Assembly (NCBI GenBank): GCA_003661385.1
Contig: QMWA01000024.1
Span: forward strand, 1 to 14,484
Origin: Thermoproteota archaeon
GTDB lineage: Archaea; Korarchaeota; Korarchaeia; B14-G2
DNA length: 14,484 nt
Reading direction: 5' to 3'
Made by a program: the position numbers and the translations under genes. The notes below the pieces were generated by a model. It ran no database searches. It saw nothing but the letters and a program-made list of their open reading frames with translations, and was not told the origin of the DNA. Below, piece by piece: positions 1 through 6,961 of this stretch (position 1 is the first letter of the stretch; each line of letters opens with the position of its first letter).

Positions 1-84
1 CCTATCTCCAATCTTCACCCCGATCTTCTCCCTGACCTTCTTGGGGATGGTTACTTGGTACTTTCTGGTGACAACTACCTCCAT
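1..84 (-). CDS. AbrB/VapB-like antitoxin or regulator, N-terminal part only
   Basis: Reads leftward from an ATG at 84 and runs off the window at base 1, so only 28 residues are visible: they begin MEVVVTRKYQVTIPKKVRE and continue to GVKIGD. The pattern 'K-x-Q-V-T-I-P-K-x-V-R-E-x-x-G-x-x-x-G-D' is the hallmark of the swapped-hairpin AbrB/MazE/SpoVT DNA-binding fold. In archaea such proteins are mostly VapB antitoxins paired with a PIN-domain VapC toxin; the toxin gene would be expected just beyond base 1, which cannot be seen here. A perfect 19-bp palindrome lies 14 bp before the start, consistent with autoregulation. It could also be a stand-alone AbrB regulator without a toxin partner. Confidence 0.85.
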   Translation of the reverse strand, partial: MEVVVTRKYQVTIPKKVREKIGVKIGDR

Positions 85-98
85 GATCTCACTACAGT

Positions 99-117
99 AC
101 TACGGTACTACCGTAGT
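99..117 (-). promoter_or_regulatory. 19-bp perfect palindrome, probable operator of the AbrB-like gene
   Basis: ACTACGGTA-C-TACCGTAGT has 9-bp arms and a single central base. On the minus strand it lies between a TATA-like ATTTAAC (about 116-122) and the ATG at 84, so a bound protein would cover the transcription start. This is the expected place for an autorepressor site. A related half-site, ACTACAGTA, lies directly beside it at 91-99. Confidence 0.6.
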
Positions 118-245
118 TAAATGTTGCTCCTGAGACCATAGCTCCTCCTTATCTTAGCTAAGAATGCCCTACATGTCTCCACTAAGCTCTCTTCTCCTTT
201 GCTCTCATGCCCAGCCTGCTGTATGAGGTATGTAAGTGCAGGTGC

Positions 246-1106
246 TTACTGTGTACCGCTAGCTTGCTGCACTGTAGCTTTTTTCTTCAGCTTCTTGTAT
301 GCTAGGTAGCCTAGTGCTGTGGCTGCTGCTAGTGGTGACAGCGCTATCGTCAGGGTTATTATTGCTATGGCTACTTTGATGGCCCATGACACTGCGTTTG
401 CTAGGGTTTCTCTTAGGCTGACTTCTGGCTTGAGTGGTGTTGGCTTGGGCTTGTGTAGGGCTACTGTGACTGTCGCCATCTCTGTGTGGTGCTCTAGGTA
501 CTTGATTCTCCCCTCTAGGCTCTCTATTTCGCTTCTCACTCTGGTGAGCTCTGCCTCCACTTTAAGCACGTCCTCGACTGTCTCAGCTCTATCTAGGAGC
601 TTTAGCAGCCTCTCCTCTGTGGCCTTTAGGTTGCTTAGCCTAGCTTGCAGGTCTATGTACTCCATTGTGACGTCGTAGCCTCTTGTGCTCTCTCTTTCGA
701 GCTTACCTAGCTTCTTGACCCAGCTGATGAAGCTCTCAAAGTGGTCTACTGGGATCTTGGCTGTTATCCTGGTCCACTCACCTGACCTGTCGCTCCAGGA
801 CCTGGACTCGGAGATGTAGCCTCCTAGCTCCCTGACCTTGCTCTCTACTGCTGCTCTAGCCTCCTCCAGCTCCTCAACCTTAAGCTCGACTTCAGCAGTG
901 TACACAACCATCCTCTTGTCCTCGGCTCTCCCAGCTTCAGGTGGGGTGGCGGGGAGGGGGATTGGAGGCTGTGCTGGAGCCTTGGTTGCTGCTGGAGCAG
1001 CTTCCTTCCTGCCTTCCTCTAGTGCGGAGGGCCTTTGAGCTATGAGGTACGCGGCAGCTGCTCCGCATAGCAGGACCAGGCTTATGGCTATCCAGAGCTT
1101 TCTCAA
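246..1106 (-). CDS. DUF4349-type membrane-anchored coiled-coil protein
   Basis: 286 residues from a TTG at 1106; a GGTG core (1112-1115 on the minus strand) lies 5 nt before it. The N-terminus is a hydrophobic signal or anchor (about residues 5-23) followed by an Ala/Pro-rich linker (35-60). The middle (66-216) matches the DUF4349 pattern as I know it: a VVYTAEVELKV strand, RELGGYISES, then RITAKIPVDHF. Residues 150-205 (EYIDLQARLSNLKATEERLL and on) form a heptad-rich coiled coil. A second membrane segment covers about 240-270 and ends in a Lys-rich cytoplasmic tail. The bulk is therefore probably extracytoplasmic, held at both ends. The biochemical function is unknown; the family is mostly described from bacteria as putative lipoproteins. 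It stands alone, divergent from the decarboxylase. Confidence 0.8.
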   Translation of the reverse strand: MRKLWIAISLVLLCGAAAAYLIAQRPSALEEGRKEAAPAATKAPAQPPIPLPATPPEAGRAEDKRMVVYTAEVELKVEELEEARAAVESKVRELGGYISESRSWSDRSGEWTRITAKIPVDHFESFISWVKKLGKLERESTRGYDVTMEYIDLQARLSNLKATEERLLKLLDRAETVEDVLKVEAELTRVRSEIESLEGRIKYLEHHTEMATVTVALHKPKPTPLKPEVSLRETLANAVSWAIKVAIAIITLTIALSPLAAATALGYLAYKKLKKKATVQQASGTQ

Positions 1107-1279
1107 GTGAGCACCTAGCTACCTAGCTTCCTCATGTTATGAACTTTTCTCAAAGCTGCCATGGAGGCTGGAGTAGAGCTTGATGTCTGTAGCCTAGGTG
1201 TCAGCTTCTCTTAGGCTCTTATGCTGCGGGTAAAGCATTTAACTGCTAGCGTCCTCCAGCCTGGGGCTAGGTGGCCTCC
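1107..1279. promoter_or_regulatory. Divergent promoter region for the DUF4349 and decarboxylase genes
   Basis: Rightward: TTTAA at 1238-1242 lies about 40 nt before the proposed TTG start (1280), giving an expected transcription start near 1266, just ahead of the GGTG core at 1270-1273. Leftward: a TATA-like GTTCATAAC on the minus strand (about 1133-1141) lies about 30 nt before the TTG at 1106. No clear palindrome was found between them. Confidence 0.45.
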
Positions 1280-2935
1280 TTGAAGGTGCCTGAGGGGTTT
1301 TTCCTGGGGGCTATGGGTGAGCTCTCAGAGCTTGCTGGGGAGCTTGCTAGGAGGGTTGTCTTGGAGCATGGGAGGGCTAGGAGGATGCTGAAGCCTGTGG
1401 CTGAGGGCTATGCTAAGGTTGAGGTCAGCAGGGGGCTCAGGGAGGAGTGTGCTCGAGTCCTAGAGGAGCTTGATGCTAGGCTGAGGGGTGGTGGAGGGAG
1501 GTCTGCTGTCCCTGTGTTTGCACCTGGGTACTTTGCTCACATGCAAGCTGACTGCATTTGGGTAGCTGCCTTAGCTAAGCTTGCTGCTGACCTCTGGAAC
1601 CAGAACAACGTGAGCTATGAGTCTAGCCCGACGACCACGGCGCTGGAGCAGGAGGTCATAGCTACGCTAGCTAAGGCGCTCGTCGGCTGGAGCCCAGAGC
1701 AGTGCACTGGGCACTTAGCGAGCTGTGGGTCGGTTGCAAACCTGGAGGCCCTGTGGCTTGCTAGAGAGAAGGCTGCTGCAGCTACGCTAGCAGGGAAAGA
1801 GGGGGAGTGGGGGCGGGCTTTCAAGGAGCTCTGGAGCCTCGTCGGTGGGCAAGGCTTCAAGCCTGGTGGCTGGAGCTCTCCAGCAGGAGGGCTGGTGCTG
1901 GCTTCTGAGGACGCTCACTACTCTATTGAGAAGGCTGCTCGGATCCTTGGCCTCAAGCTCCAGAGGGTTGAGGTGGATGAGCGTAGGCGGATGAGCACCC
2001 AGAAGCTCAAGGAGGCCTTGAAGGCTGCTCTGGAGGCTGGGGAGAGGCCTGTCTGCGTTGTAGCTACCCTCGGCACCACCGGTTTCTGCAGCTTCGACCC
2101 TCTGCATGAGGTTGTTGAGCTACGCAGCCGCCTCTACCAGGAGGCTGGCTGCTGGTTCCACATCCACGCTGACGCAGCCTGGGGTGGGCCTCTAGCTCTC
2201 CTAGCTGGCAGCAGCATCCTGGAAGCTGACGTGGAAGCTGCGCTCAAGGCGATGGCTCAAGCTGACAGCATAACCATAGACCCACATAAGCTCCTATACG
2301 TGCCATACCCTGCTGCAGCAGTCCTCTATCGAGACAGGAGAGACCCCCTGCTGATCTCCACATACACACCCTACCTGTTCCACAGCGAGCTGCACCAGAA
2401 GTCTCTAGGTGCATCCACTGTGGAAGGCTCTAGGCCAGGCTCGGTGGCTGCAGCAGTGTGGGCTGCCCTAAGGCTGATGACATCCAGTAGAGAGCCCTTG
2501 AGCAAGCTGCCGAGGGGCATGCTCCTCGACAGGTACAAGCCTCTCCTAGCTCACGGCCTCAGGAATGCTAGGAGGCTCTACCAGATGCTGAAGGCCTTAA
2601 GCCAGCAGCAGCCCATTAAGCTGGTCCCAGACACCCCGCCGCAGGGGAACATAGTCTCCTTCCAGCTCAGCCTCCCATCCAAGGACCTGGCTGAAGTAAA
2701 CCTGGCGCTCTACAGGCTAGTGAACAGGAGCCTGCTCTCCCCAGAGCAGGGGGTGTTTCTGGTCTCGTTCAACGAGAGGCTTGCTGCCATAAGGCTGGTT
2801 CTAGCAAACCCATACGCCACTGAAAGAACCCTAAGGGCGTTTACTAGAATGCTGGAGAGCAAGATCCAGGAGCTGCTGGCTGGCTTGCAGCGCCAGGCTA
2901 CGTGCAGCAGCATGGAAGCTGGAGCCTACAGCTAA
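1280..2935 (+). CDS. PLP-dependent group II amino acid decarboxylase (tyrosine/glutamate decarboxylase-like)
   Basis: 551 residues from TTG 1280, which has GGTG 6 nt upstream; the frame also opens at GTG 1271 (554 residues), but that GTG lies inside the GGTG core. It is a fold-type I enzyme removing the alpha-carboxyl group of an amino acid. Numbered from GTG 1271: substrate-pocket NQNNVSYESSP (110-120), EDAHYSIEKAA with the PLP-stacking His216, HADAAWGG with Asp301 for the PLP nitrogen, DPHKLLYVPYPAAAVLY with Schiff-base Lys340, and VEGSRPGSVAAAVW near 385-400. The IDPHK-x2-Y-x-PY run and SRPG block recall bacterial tyrosine decarboxylases. At about 550 residues it is far longer than archaeal MfnA (about 390), so it is not the usual archaeal tyrosine/aspartate decarboxylase. 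The substrate cannot be read off. RidA follows 33 bp downstream. Confidence 0.87.
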   Translation: MKVPEGFFLGAMGELSELAGELARRVVLEHGRARRMLKPVAEGYAKVEVSRGLREECARVLEELDARLRGGGGRSAVPVFAPGYFAHMQADCIWVAALAKLAADLWNQNNVSYESSPTTTALEQEVIATLAKALVGWSPEQCTGHLASCGSVANLEALWLAREKAAAATLAGKEGEWGRAFKELWSLVGGQGFKPGGWSSPAGGLVLASEDAHYSIEKAARILGLKLQRVEVDERRRMSTQKLKEALKAALEAGERPVCVVATLGTTGFCSFDPLHEVVELRSRLYQEAGCWFHIHADAAWGGPLALLAGSSILEADVEAALKAMAQADSITIDPHKLLYVPYPAAAVLYRDRRDPLLISTYTPYLFHSELHQKSLGASTVEGSRPGSVAAAVWAALRLMTSSREPLSKLPRGMLLDRYKPLLAHGLRNARRLYQMLKALSQQQPIKLVPDTPPQGNIVSFQLSLPSKDLAEVNLALYRLVNRSLLSPEQGVFLVSFNERLAAIRLVLANPYATERTLRAFTRMLESKIQELLAGLQRQATCSSMEAGAYS

Positions 2936-2941
2936 ATATTA
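2933..2941 (+). promoter_or_regulatory. TATA-like box of the RidA gene
   Basis: TAAATATTA begins inside the decarboxylase stop codon. Its centre (2937) is about 23 nt before the GGTG core (2960-2963) and 32 nt before the ATG at 2969, the geometry seen for other genes here. RidA can thus be transcribed separately from the decarboxylase. Confidence 0.5.
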
Positions 2942-2968
2942 GAGCAGCTTCCTAGCTGAGGTGCTATC

Positions 2969-3349
2969 ATGAGCAGGAGAGCTGTCTTCTCCAGCAAGGC
3001 TCCTAAGCCTGTCGGCCCTTACTCCCAAGCTATAGTAGCAGGTGGCTTCGTGTTCGTCTCAGGGCAGATCCCAGTAGACCCGTCTACAGGAGAGCTCATC
3101 GACGACATCGAGAAGGCTACTGAGCTGGTGCTAGAGAACACCAGGAGGATCCTAGAGGAGGCTGGGTCCTCGCTTGACAAGGTCGTTAAGGTCACTGTGT
3201 ACCTCAGAGACCTCTCAGACTTCCAGCTGTTCAATAAGGTCTACTCGAGGTACTTCCCTGAAGCTCCTCCAGCGAGATCCACGCTGCAAGCCAAGCTCCC
3301 AAAGGACGCTAGGCTAATGCTAGATGCCATAGCTATTGCAGGAGGATGA
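2969..3349 (+). CDS. ridA: RidA family enamine/imine deaminase
   Basis: 126 residues, the normal length for the YjgF/YER057c/UK114 (RidA) family. The ATG at 2969 follows GGTG by 5 nt. Hallmarks: GPYSQAI (residues 16-22), SGQIPVDPSTGEL (31-43), VVKVTVYLRDL (72-82) and PARSTLQAKLPKDARLMLDAIA (101-122). The catalytic Arg is present (Arg103, equivalent to E. coli Arg105). The residue at the E. coli Cys107 position is Thr, and the usual Glu of the EAIA end is Asp119. RidA hydrolyses reactive enamine/imine intermediates such as 2-aminoacrylate made by PLP enzymes, releasing ammonia and a keto acid. Its place after a PLP decarboxylase, close to an amino acid transporter and an aminotransferase, fits a detoxifying role. 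It probably acts as a cytosolic trimer. Confidence 0.95.
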   Translation: MSRRAVFSSKAPKPVGPYSQAIVAGGFVFVSGQIPVDPSTGELIDDIEKATELVLENTRRILEEAGSSLDKVVKVTVYLRDLSDFQLFNKVYSRYFPEAPPARSTLQAKLPKDARLMLDAIAIAGG

Positions 3350-3546
3350 AGCCAGCTACATGGCTGATGCGTCTCGGAGGCAAGCTCGAGACGACCGGCT
3401 ACACTACGCTCTAGCCTGAGGTGGCAGCCTGCATGCTGGCGTAGTGGAGCTAGCATGGGAGCTAGTCTCATGCCACAGGTGTGAGTATACCACGCTGCAC
3501 CGCTATGTCCTGTAGAGGCTGCTGCAGAGCTTAGGCCCTGAAGGTG
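3350..3546. other. Gene-free stretch rich in inverted repeats, possible structured RNA or 3' UTR
   Basis: No convincing reading frame. Perfect inverted repeats stand in series: AGCCA/TGGCT (3350-3354/3361-3365), CGTCTCG/CGAGACG (3370-3376/3387-3393), GGCTA/TAGCC (3397-3401/3412-3416), and GTGGCA/TGCCAC (3421-3426/3471-3476). The last pair encloses two smaller hairpins (GCC/GGC at 3427-3440 and TGGGA/TCTCA at 3456-3470), so a three-way junction is possible. No TATA box is obvious before it on the plus strand; it may be part of the RidA transcript. The function is unknown. Confidence 0.35.
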
Positions 3547-3554
3547 TTTTTAAA
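3547..3554 (+). promoter_or_regulatory. TATA-like box of livG
   Basis: TTTTTAAA is centred about 27 nt before the ATG at 3578, so transcription is expected to start at or just before the ATG. livG is therefore probably leaderless, in keeping with the lack of a GGTG core before it. Confidence 0.6.
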
Positions 3555-3577
3555 CAGGGCTCGTACTGGGCTAAGGG

Positions 3578-4324
3578 ATGCATATGCTGCTGGAGGGTGA
3601 GGGTGTCACCAAGCGCTTTGGCGGCCTCACTGCTCTCAGAGGCGTGGACTTCAAGCTGGAGAAGGGAGAGATCCTAGGGCTTATAGGCCCGAATGGAGCT
3701 GGTAAAACCACCCTCTTCAACATCATAAGCGGCTTCCTCAAGCCTACAGCCGGCGTCGTGAGGTTTAAGGGGGTTGAGCTGACTAAGCTTAAGCCTCACC
3801 AGATATGTAGGCTTGGTATAGCTAGGACCTTCCAGGTTGTCAAGCCTTTCCTCAAGTCTACTGTCCTGGAGAACGTGATGGCTGGCGCCATGTTCGGAAG
3901 GGAGAGGGGGCTTGGGCTAGATGAAGCCAGGGAAGAAGCCCTGTACTACCTGAGGTTCGTTGGGCTTGAGTCGAAGAAGAGCGTGCTCGCTAAGGACCTC
4001 AATGTGGTGGAGAGGAAGTTCGTTGAGATAGCTAGAGCCTTAGCTACGAAGCCTGAGGTCATACTGCTGGATGAGCCTCTAGCAGGCCTCAACCCAGCTG
4101 AGATAGCTGAGGCCTCTAAGCTCGTGGAGAGGATCAGAGACGAGCTTGGTGTCACGGTGTTCTGGGTTGAGCACGTGATGAAGGCTATAATGGGGACTGC
4201 TGAGAGGATAATAGTCCTGCACAATGGGATGAAGATTGCTGAAGGCCCTCCACAGGAGGTCTCCAGGAACAGGAAGGTTATAGAGGCATACCTTGGGGAG
4301 GCTGTAGGTGAGGTTGTTGCTTGA
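3578..4324 (+). CDS. livG: Branched-chain amino acid ABC transporter, ATP-binding protein LivG
   Basis: 248 residues from ATG 3578 (leaderless; ATG 3584 is an alternative). Cytoplasmic ATPase that powers amino acid import with LivF, LivH and LivM. Walker A GPNGAGKT is at 37-44, the Q-loop lies in ARTFQVV (81-87), Walker B ILLDEP at 161-166 is followed by LAGLNPAE, and the H-loop His198 lies in WVEHVM. LAGLNPAE and the C-terminal half of the nucleotide-binding domain are typical of LivG rather than LivF. Oddity: the ABC signature, normally LSGGQ or LSYGQ, reads LNVVE (140-144) and continues RKFVEIARALA as usual. The gene overlaps the start of livF, showing translational coupling in one operon. 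Confidence 0.95.
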   Translation: MHMLLEGEGVTKRFGGLTALRGVDFKLEKGEILGLIGPNGAGKTTLFNIISGFLKPTAGVVRFKGVELTKLKPHQICRLGIARTFQVVKPFLKSTVLENVMAGAMFGRERGLGLDEAREEALYYLRFVGLESKKSVLAKDLNVVERKFVEIARALATKPEVILLDEPLAGLNPAEIAEASKLVERIRDELGVTVFWVEHVMKAIMGTAERIIVLHNGMKIAEGPPQEVSRNRKVIEAYLGEAVGEVVA

Positions 4325-5024
4325 GGTCAGAGGGCTAGAGGTAGGGTATGGTGAGCTCACCATACTCAGGGATGTCAGCCTCAATGTCAGGGAAGGTGAG
4401 CTCGTAGCCATAGTGGGCGCTAATGGCTCAGGGAAGACTACCTTGCTCAGGACTATAGCTGGCCTGATCCAGCCGAGGAAGGGGGAGATAGTCTACGAGG
4501 GCAAGAGGATAGAGGTTCTTCCGCCACATGATAGAGCTGAGCTCGGGATAGTCTACATACCGGAGGGCAGGAGGCCCTTCCCCTACCTGACGGTTGAAGA
4601 GAACCTCGAGCTAGGCGGCTTCAACACGAGAGCGAGGGGCAAGATCAGGGAGAACCTTGAGTTCGTCTACAGCCTGTTTCCAGTGCTCAGGGAGAGGAGG
4701 AGGCAGCTTGCTATAACCTTGAGTGGTGGAGAGCAGCAGATGCTAGCTATAGCTAGGGGGCTGATGGCTATGCCGAAGTTCATGATGCTAGATGAGCCCT
4801 CCCTGGGGCTGGCGCCGAAGATAACGCTGACTGTGTTCGAGGTGATCAAGAGGCTGCATGAGGAGCAGAAGCTCACTGTGATGCTTGCTGAGCAGAACGT
4901 CAAGTACGCCCTAGAGCTAGCTGACAGAGCTTATGTCCTTGAGACAGGGCAGATAGTGATGGAGGGAGCTGGCAGGGAGCTGCTGCGCAACGAGCACGTC
5001 AAGAAGGCGTATCTAGGCATCTAG
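4317..5024 (+). CDS. livF: Branched-chain amino acid ABC transporter, ATP-binding protein LivF
   Basis: 235 residues from TTG 4317, 6 nt after GGTG (4307-4310); GTG 4308 (238 residues) and TTG 4314 are in-frame alternatives. All starts overlap the end of livG. Numbered from GTG 4308: Walker A GANGSGKT at 37-44, YIPEGRRPFPYLTVEENL (83-100, the LivF-typical stretch after the Q-loop), canonical signature LSGGEQQ at 138-144, Walker B MMLDEP at 159-164, PSLGLAP, and EQN at the H-loop where LivF proteins normally carry Gln instead of His. It is the second ATPase of the importer. Its TAG stop shares bases with the TAG stop of livM on the other strand. Confidence 0.95.
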   Translation: MLEVRGLEVGYGELTILRDVSLNVREGELVAIVGANGSGKTTLLRTIAGLIQPRKGEIVYEGKRIEVLPPHDRAELGIVYIPEGRRPFPYLTVEENLELGGFNTRARGKIRENLEFVYSLFPVLRERRRQLAITLSGGEQQMLAIARGLMAMPKFMMLDEPSLGLAPKITLTVFEVIKRLHEEQKLTVMLAEQNVKYALELADRAYVLETGQIVMEGAGRELLRNEHVKKAYLGI

Positions 5025-5989
5025 GCTGCTAGGTACCTTCCTATAGCTCTCCTGAGATACGGGTATATGCCCTCTGGCATGAACCTCACTACCATTATGA
5101 TCAGCAGCCCGTAGACTATCAGGTGTACGCCAGCATACCCTCCTCCTAGCATGGCGAATATGGTCTGTCTCAGGAGTATCAGGATCATTGAGCCGACTAT
5201 AGGCCCTATGAACGTCCCAACTCCACCCACTATGGCTACAATGAGTATCTCATCAGACCTCTCTGGTGTCAGCACTATGTCAGGCCTGATGTACCCTGTC
5301 AGCTGGGCGAAGAATGTCCCTCCGATCCCAGAGAAGAAGGCGCTCAGCAGCAAGGCTACCATCTTGTACTTGAAGACATCTATTCCAACTGAGGCAGATG
5401 CGTCTTCGTCTTCGCTGATCATCTTGAATGCAGCTCCAAGCTTAGACTTCTCAATTCTATAAGACACCATGGAGAGCAGGAAAAGCATCACGTACGCGAG
5501 GAGGAACCAGTAGAATGAGTCGTCGAACTGCATGTAGGCTGCTGACCTGGTTATAGGGAGTATTATGCCGAGGGGCCCGTTCGTTATGAAGTCCAGCTTG
5601 AGGGTGAGCAGCCTGACCATCTCAGCTACAGCTATCGTAGCTAGAGCGAAGTAGGCTCCTCTAAGTTTGAGCGTCGGGTACCCCATGATTAGCGCTAGGA
5701 GAGCTGCTAGAGCTCCTCCAGCAAGCATCCCAGCCCACGGTGTTACGCCGTAGTTTGTGAAGAGGAGCGAGGAGGCGTAGGCTCCAAGCCCGAAGAACGC
5801 TGCATGCCCGAATGAGAGCTGCCCAGCGTACCCGTAGAGTATGTTCCAGCACTGCCCGAGGTAAGCCCACAGCAGGATCAATGTGAGGGTGTAGACTATG
5901 TAGTGTAGCCTTAGAGCCCTGAACAAAGCTGACACCAGGAGGAGTGCAGCGAATATGGCAGCAATCTCCCTGGGGATCTCGATCCTCAT
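5021..5989 (-). CDS. livM: Branched-chain amino acid ABC transporter permease LivM
   Basis: 322 residues from ATG 5989, preceded by a strong GGAGGAGG core inside the end of livH. Integral membrane permease with about 8-9 hydrophobic segments. The family signature GYAGQLSFGHAAFFGLGAYAS spans 53-73; the cytoplasmic coupling loop that contacts the ATPase lies near 180-215 (SKLGAAFKM, then VGIDVFKYK); GGVGTFIGPIVGS spans 255-267. It follows livH with a single-base gap, so the two are cotranscribed and together form the channel. It is convergent with livF and the two TAG stops overlap in CTAG. Confidence 0.94.
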   Translation of the reverse strand: MRIEIPREIAAIFAALLLVSALFRALRLHYIVYTLTLILLWAYLGQCWNILYGYAGQLSFGHAAFFGLGAYASSLLFTNYGVTPWAGMLAGGALAALLALIMGYPTLKLRGAYFALATIAVAEMVRLLTLKLDFITNGPLGIILPITRSAAYMQFDDSFYWFLLAYVMLFLLSMVSYRIEKSKLGAAFKMISEDEDASASVGIDVFKYKMVALLLSAFFSGIGGTFFAQLTGYIRPDIVLTPERSDEILIVAIVGGVGTFIGPIVGSMILILLRQTIFAMLGGGYAGVHLIVYGLLIIMVVRFMPEGIYPYLRRAIGRYLAA

Positions 5990-5990
5990 G

Positions 5991-6863
5991 CTACCTCCTC
6001 CCCATGAGCCCCCTAGGCCTCACGTAAAGGACCAGGAGGAACACCGCGTAGACTAGCAGGTAGCTGTAAGCTGTGCCGAGCAGCACGCTTCCAACCCCCT
6101 CTAGGACCCCGACTATTATCCCAGCTATGAATAGCCCTAGGAAGCTGCCTAGGCCTCCTAGCACGACTATCACGAAGCCTAGCAGGCACCATGTGAGCCC
6201 CACATAGGGGTAGACGTAGTAGAATGTAGCTATCAGGGTCCCAGCTATCCCTGTTAGGGCCCCTGCTAGCATGAGGGTGAGCAGCCTTACTTTAGCTGCG
6301 TTTATCCCCATGAGGCTAGCGACCTCAGGGTCTCCTATCACATCTGATGTGGCTAGTATAGCCTTTCCAGTCAAGGTCTTCTTGAAGAATGCGTACACGC
6401 CTAGCATGACAGCAACAGACATTATGGCTGCGATGATGTGGGCTGCTGACAGCCTCACTCCCCCAACGTTCACCGAGACCTCGATGTACTTGTTTGGCGT
6501 GCTGAGGAAGTTCTGCTTCCAGAGAGCTTGAGCTATACCTATCAGCAGAGTTGACAGACCGAAGGTTGAGAGTATGGTTGACAGAGGCGCCCCCTTAAGG
6601 ACAGGTTCTATGAGCTGCTTCTGCGTTACGAATCCTATTACAGCGCCTATAGCTATGTTAAGAGGTATTATGAGGTATGGATCGAGGTTGAAGAGCACTA
6701 CAAGCCAGTAGGTGGAGTACATTGTCACCATGATCCACTCTCCATGCGCGAAGTTGATGACGTGCATCACACCCCAGGCAAGCCCTAAGCCGACGAAAGC
6801 GAGGCTATAGATGCATCCTAAGACAAGCCCGAAGGCAAGTATTTGCGCCAGTACACCAAGCAC
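5991..6863 (-). CDS. livH: Branched-chain amino acid ABC transporter permease LivH
   Basis: 290 residues from GTG 6863. The ribosome-binding site is the best in the window (GGAGGTG, 6870-6876 on the minus strand, 6 nt before the start). About 8 hydrophobic segments. Family marks: LAWGVMHVINFAHGEWIM (28-45), a coupling loop near 160-195 ending VASLMGIN, and VVLGGLGSFLGLFIAGII (233-250). It pairs with LivM to make the permease heterodimer. It is first in a two-gene unit divergent from the binding protein gene, so the three parts of the transporter lie on separate transcripts. Confidence 0.94.
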   Translation of the reverse strand: MLGVLAQILAFGLVLGCIYSLAFVGLGLAWGVMHVINFAHGEWIMVTMYSTYWLVVLFNLDPYLIIPLNIAIGAVIGFVTQKQLIEPVLKGAPLSTILSTFGLSTLLIGIAQALWKQNFLSTPNKYIEVSVNVGGVRLSAAHIIAAIMSVAVMLGVYAFFKKTLTGKAILATSDVIGDPEVASLMGINAAKVRLLTLMLAGALTGIAGTLIATFYYVYPYVGLTWCLLGFVIVVLGGLGSFLGLFIAGIIVGVLEGVGSVLLGTAYSYLLVYAVFLLVLYVRPRGLMGRR

Positions 6864-6961
6864 GTCCTACACCTCCCGCCTTGTCCCCTTCTGCTTTTAA
6901 AAGCTTTTACGCGAACTCAAGACTTAAATAGCGTAGCATAGTACCCTAGTGGTGCAGTACC
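6864..6961. promoter_or_regulatory. Divergent promoter region of livHM and the binding protein gene
   Basis: For livH (minus strand) the AT-rich block 6893-6908 is made of two interleaved palindromes, GCTTTTAAAAGC (6893-6904) and AAAAGCTTTT (6899-6908), about 25 nt before the GGAGGTG site. For the binding protein (plus strand) CTTAAATAG at 6923-6931 is about 25 nt before GGTG (6951-6954) and 35 nt before the TTG start. The two TATA boxes are under 30 bp apart, so the two units could share a regulator. Confidence 0.5.

Noticed and set aside
1787-2107. Long antisense frame inside the decarboxylase gene
   Set aside because: Shadow frame: the plus strand encodes a clear PLP enzyme and the antisense product has no recognisable domain.
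3360-3413. Short open frame starting ATG GCT GAT
   Set aside because: Only 17 residues, with no ribosome-binding site or promoter, and it overlaps the inverted repeats.
3361-3420. Possible C/D box small RNA (CTGATGC at 3364 and CTGA at 3416)
   Set aside because: The box C match is imperfect and no internal D'/C' pair is visible, so the resemblance is too weak to call.
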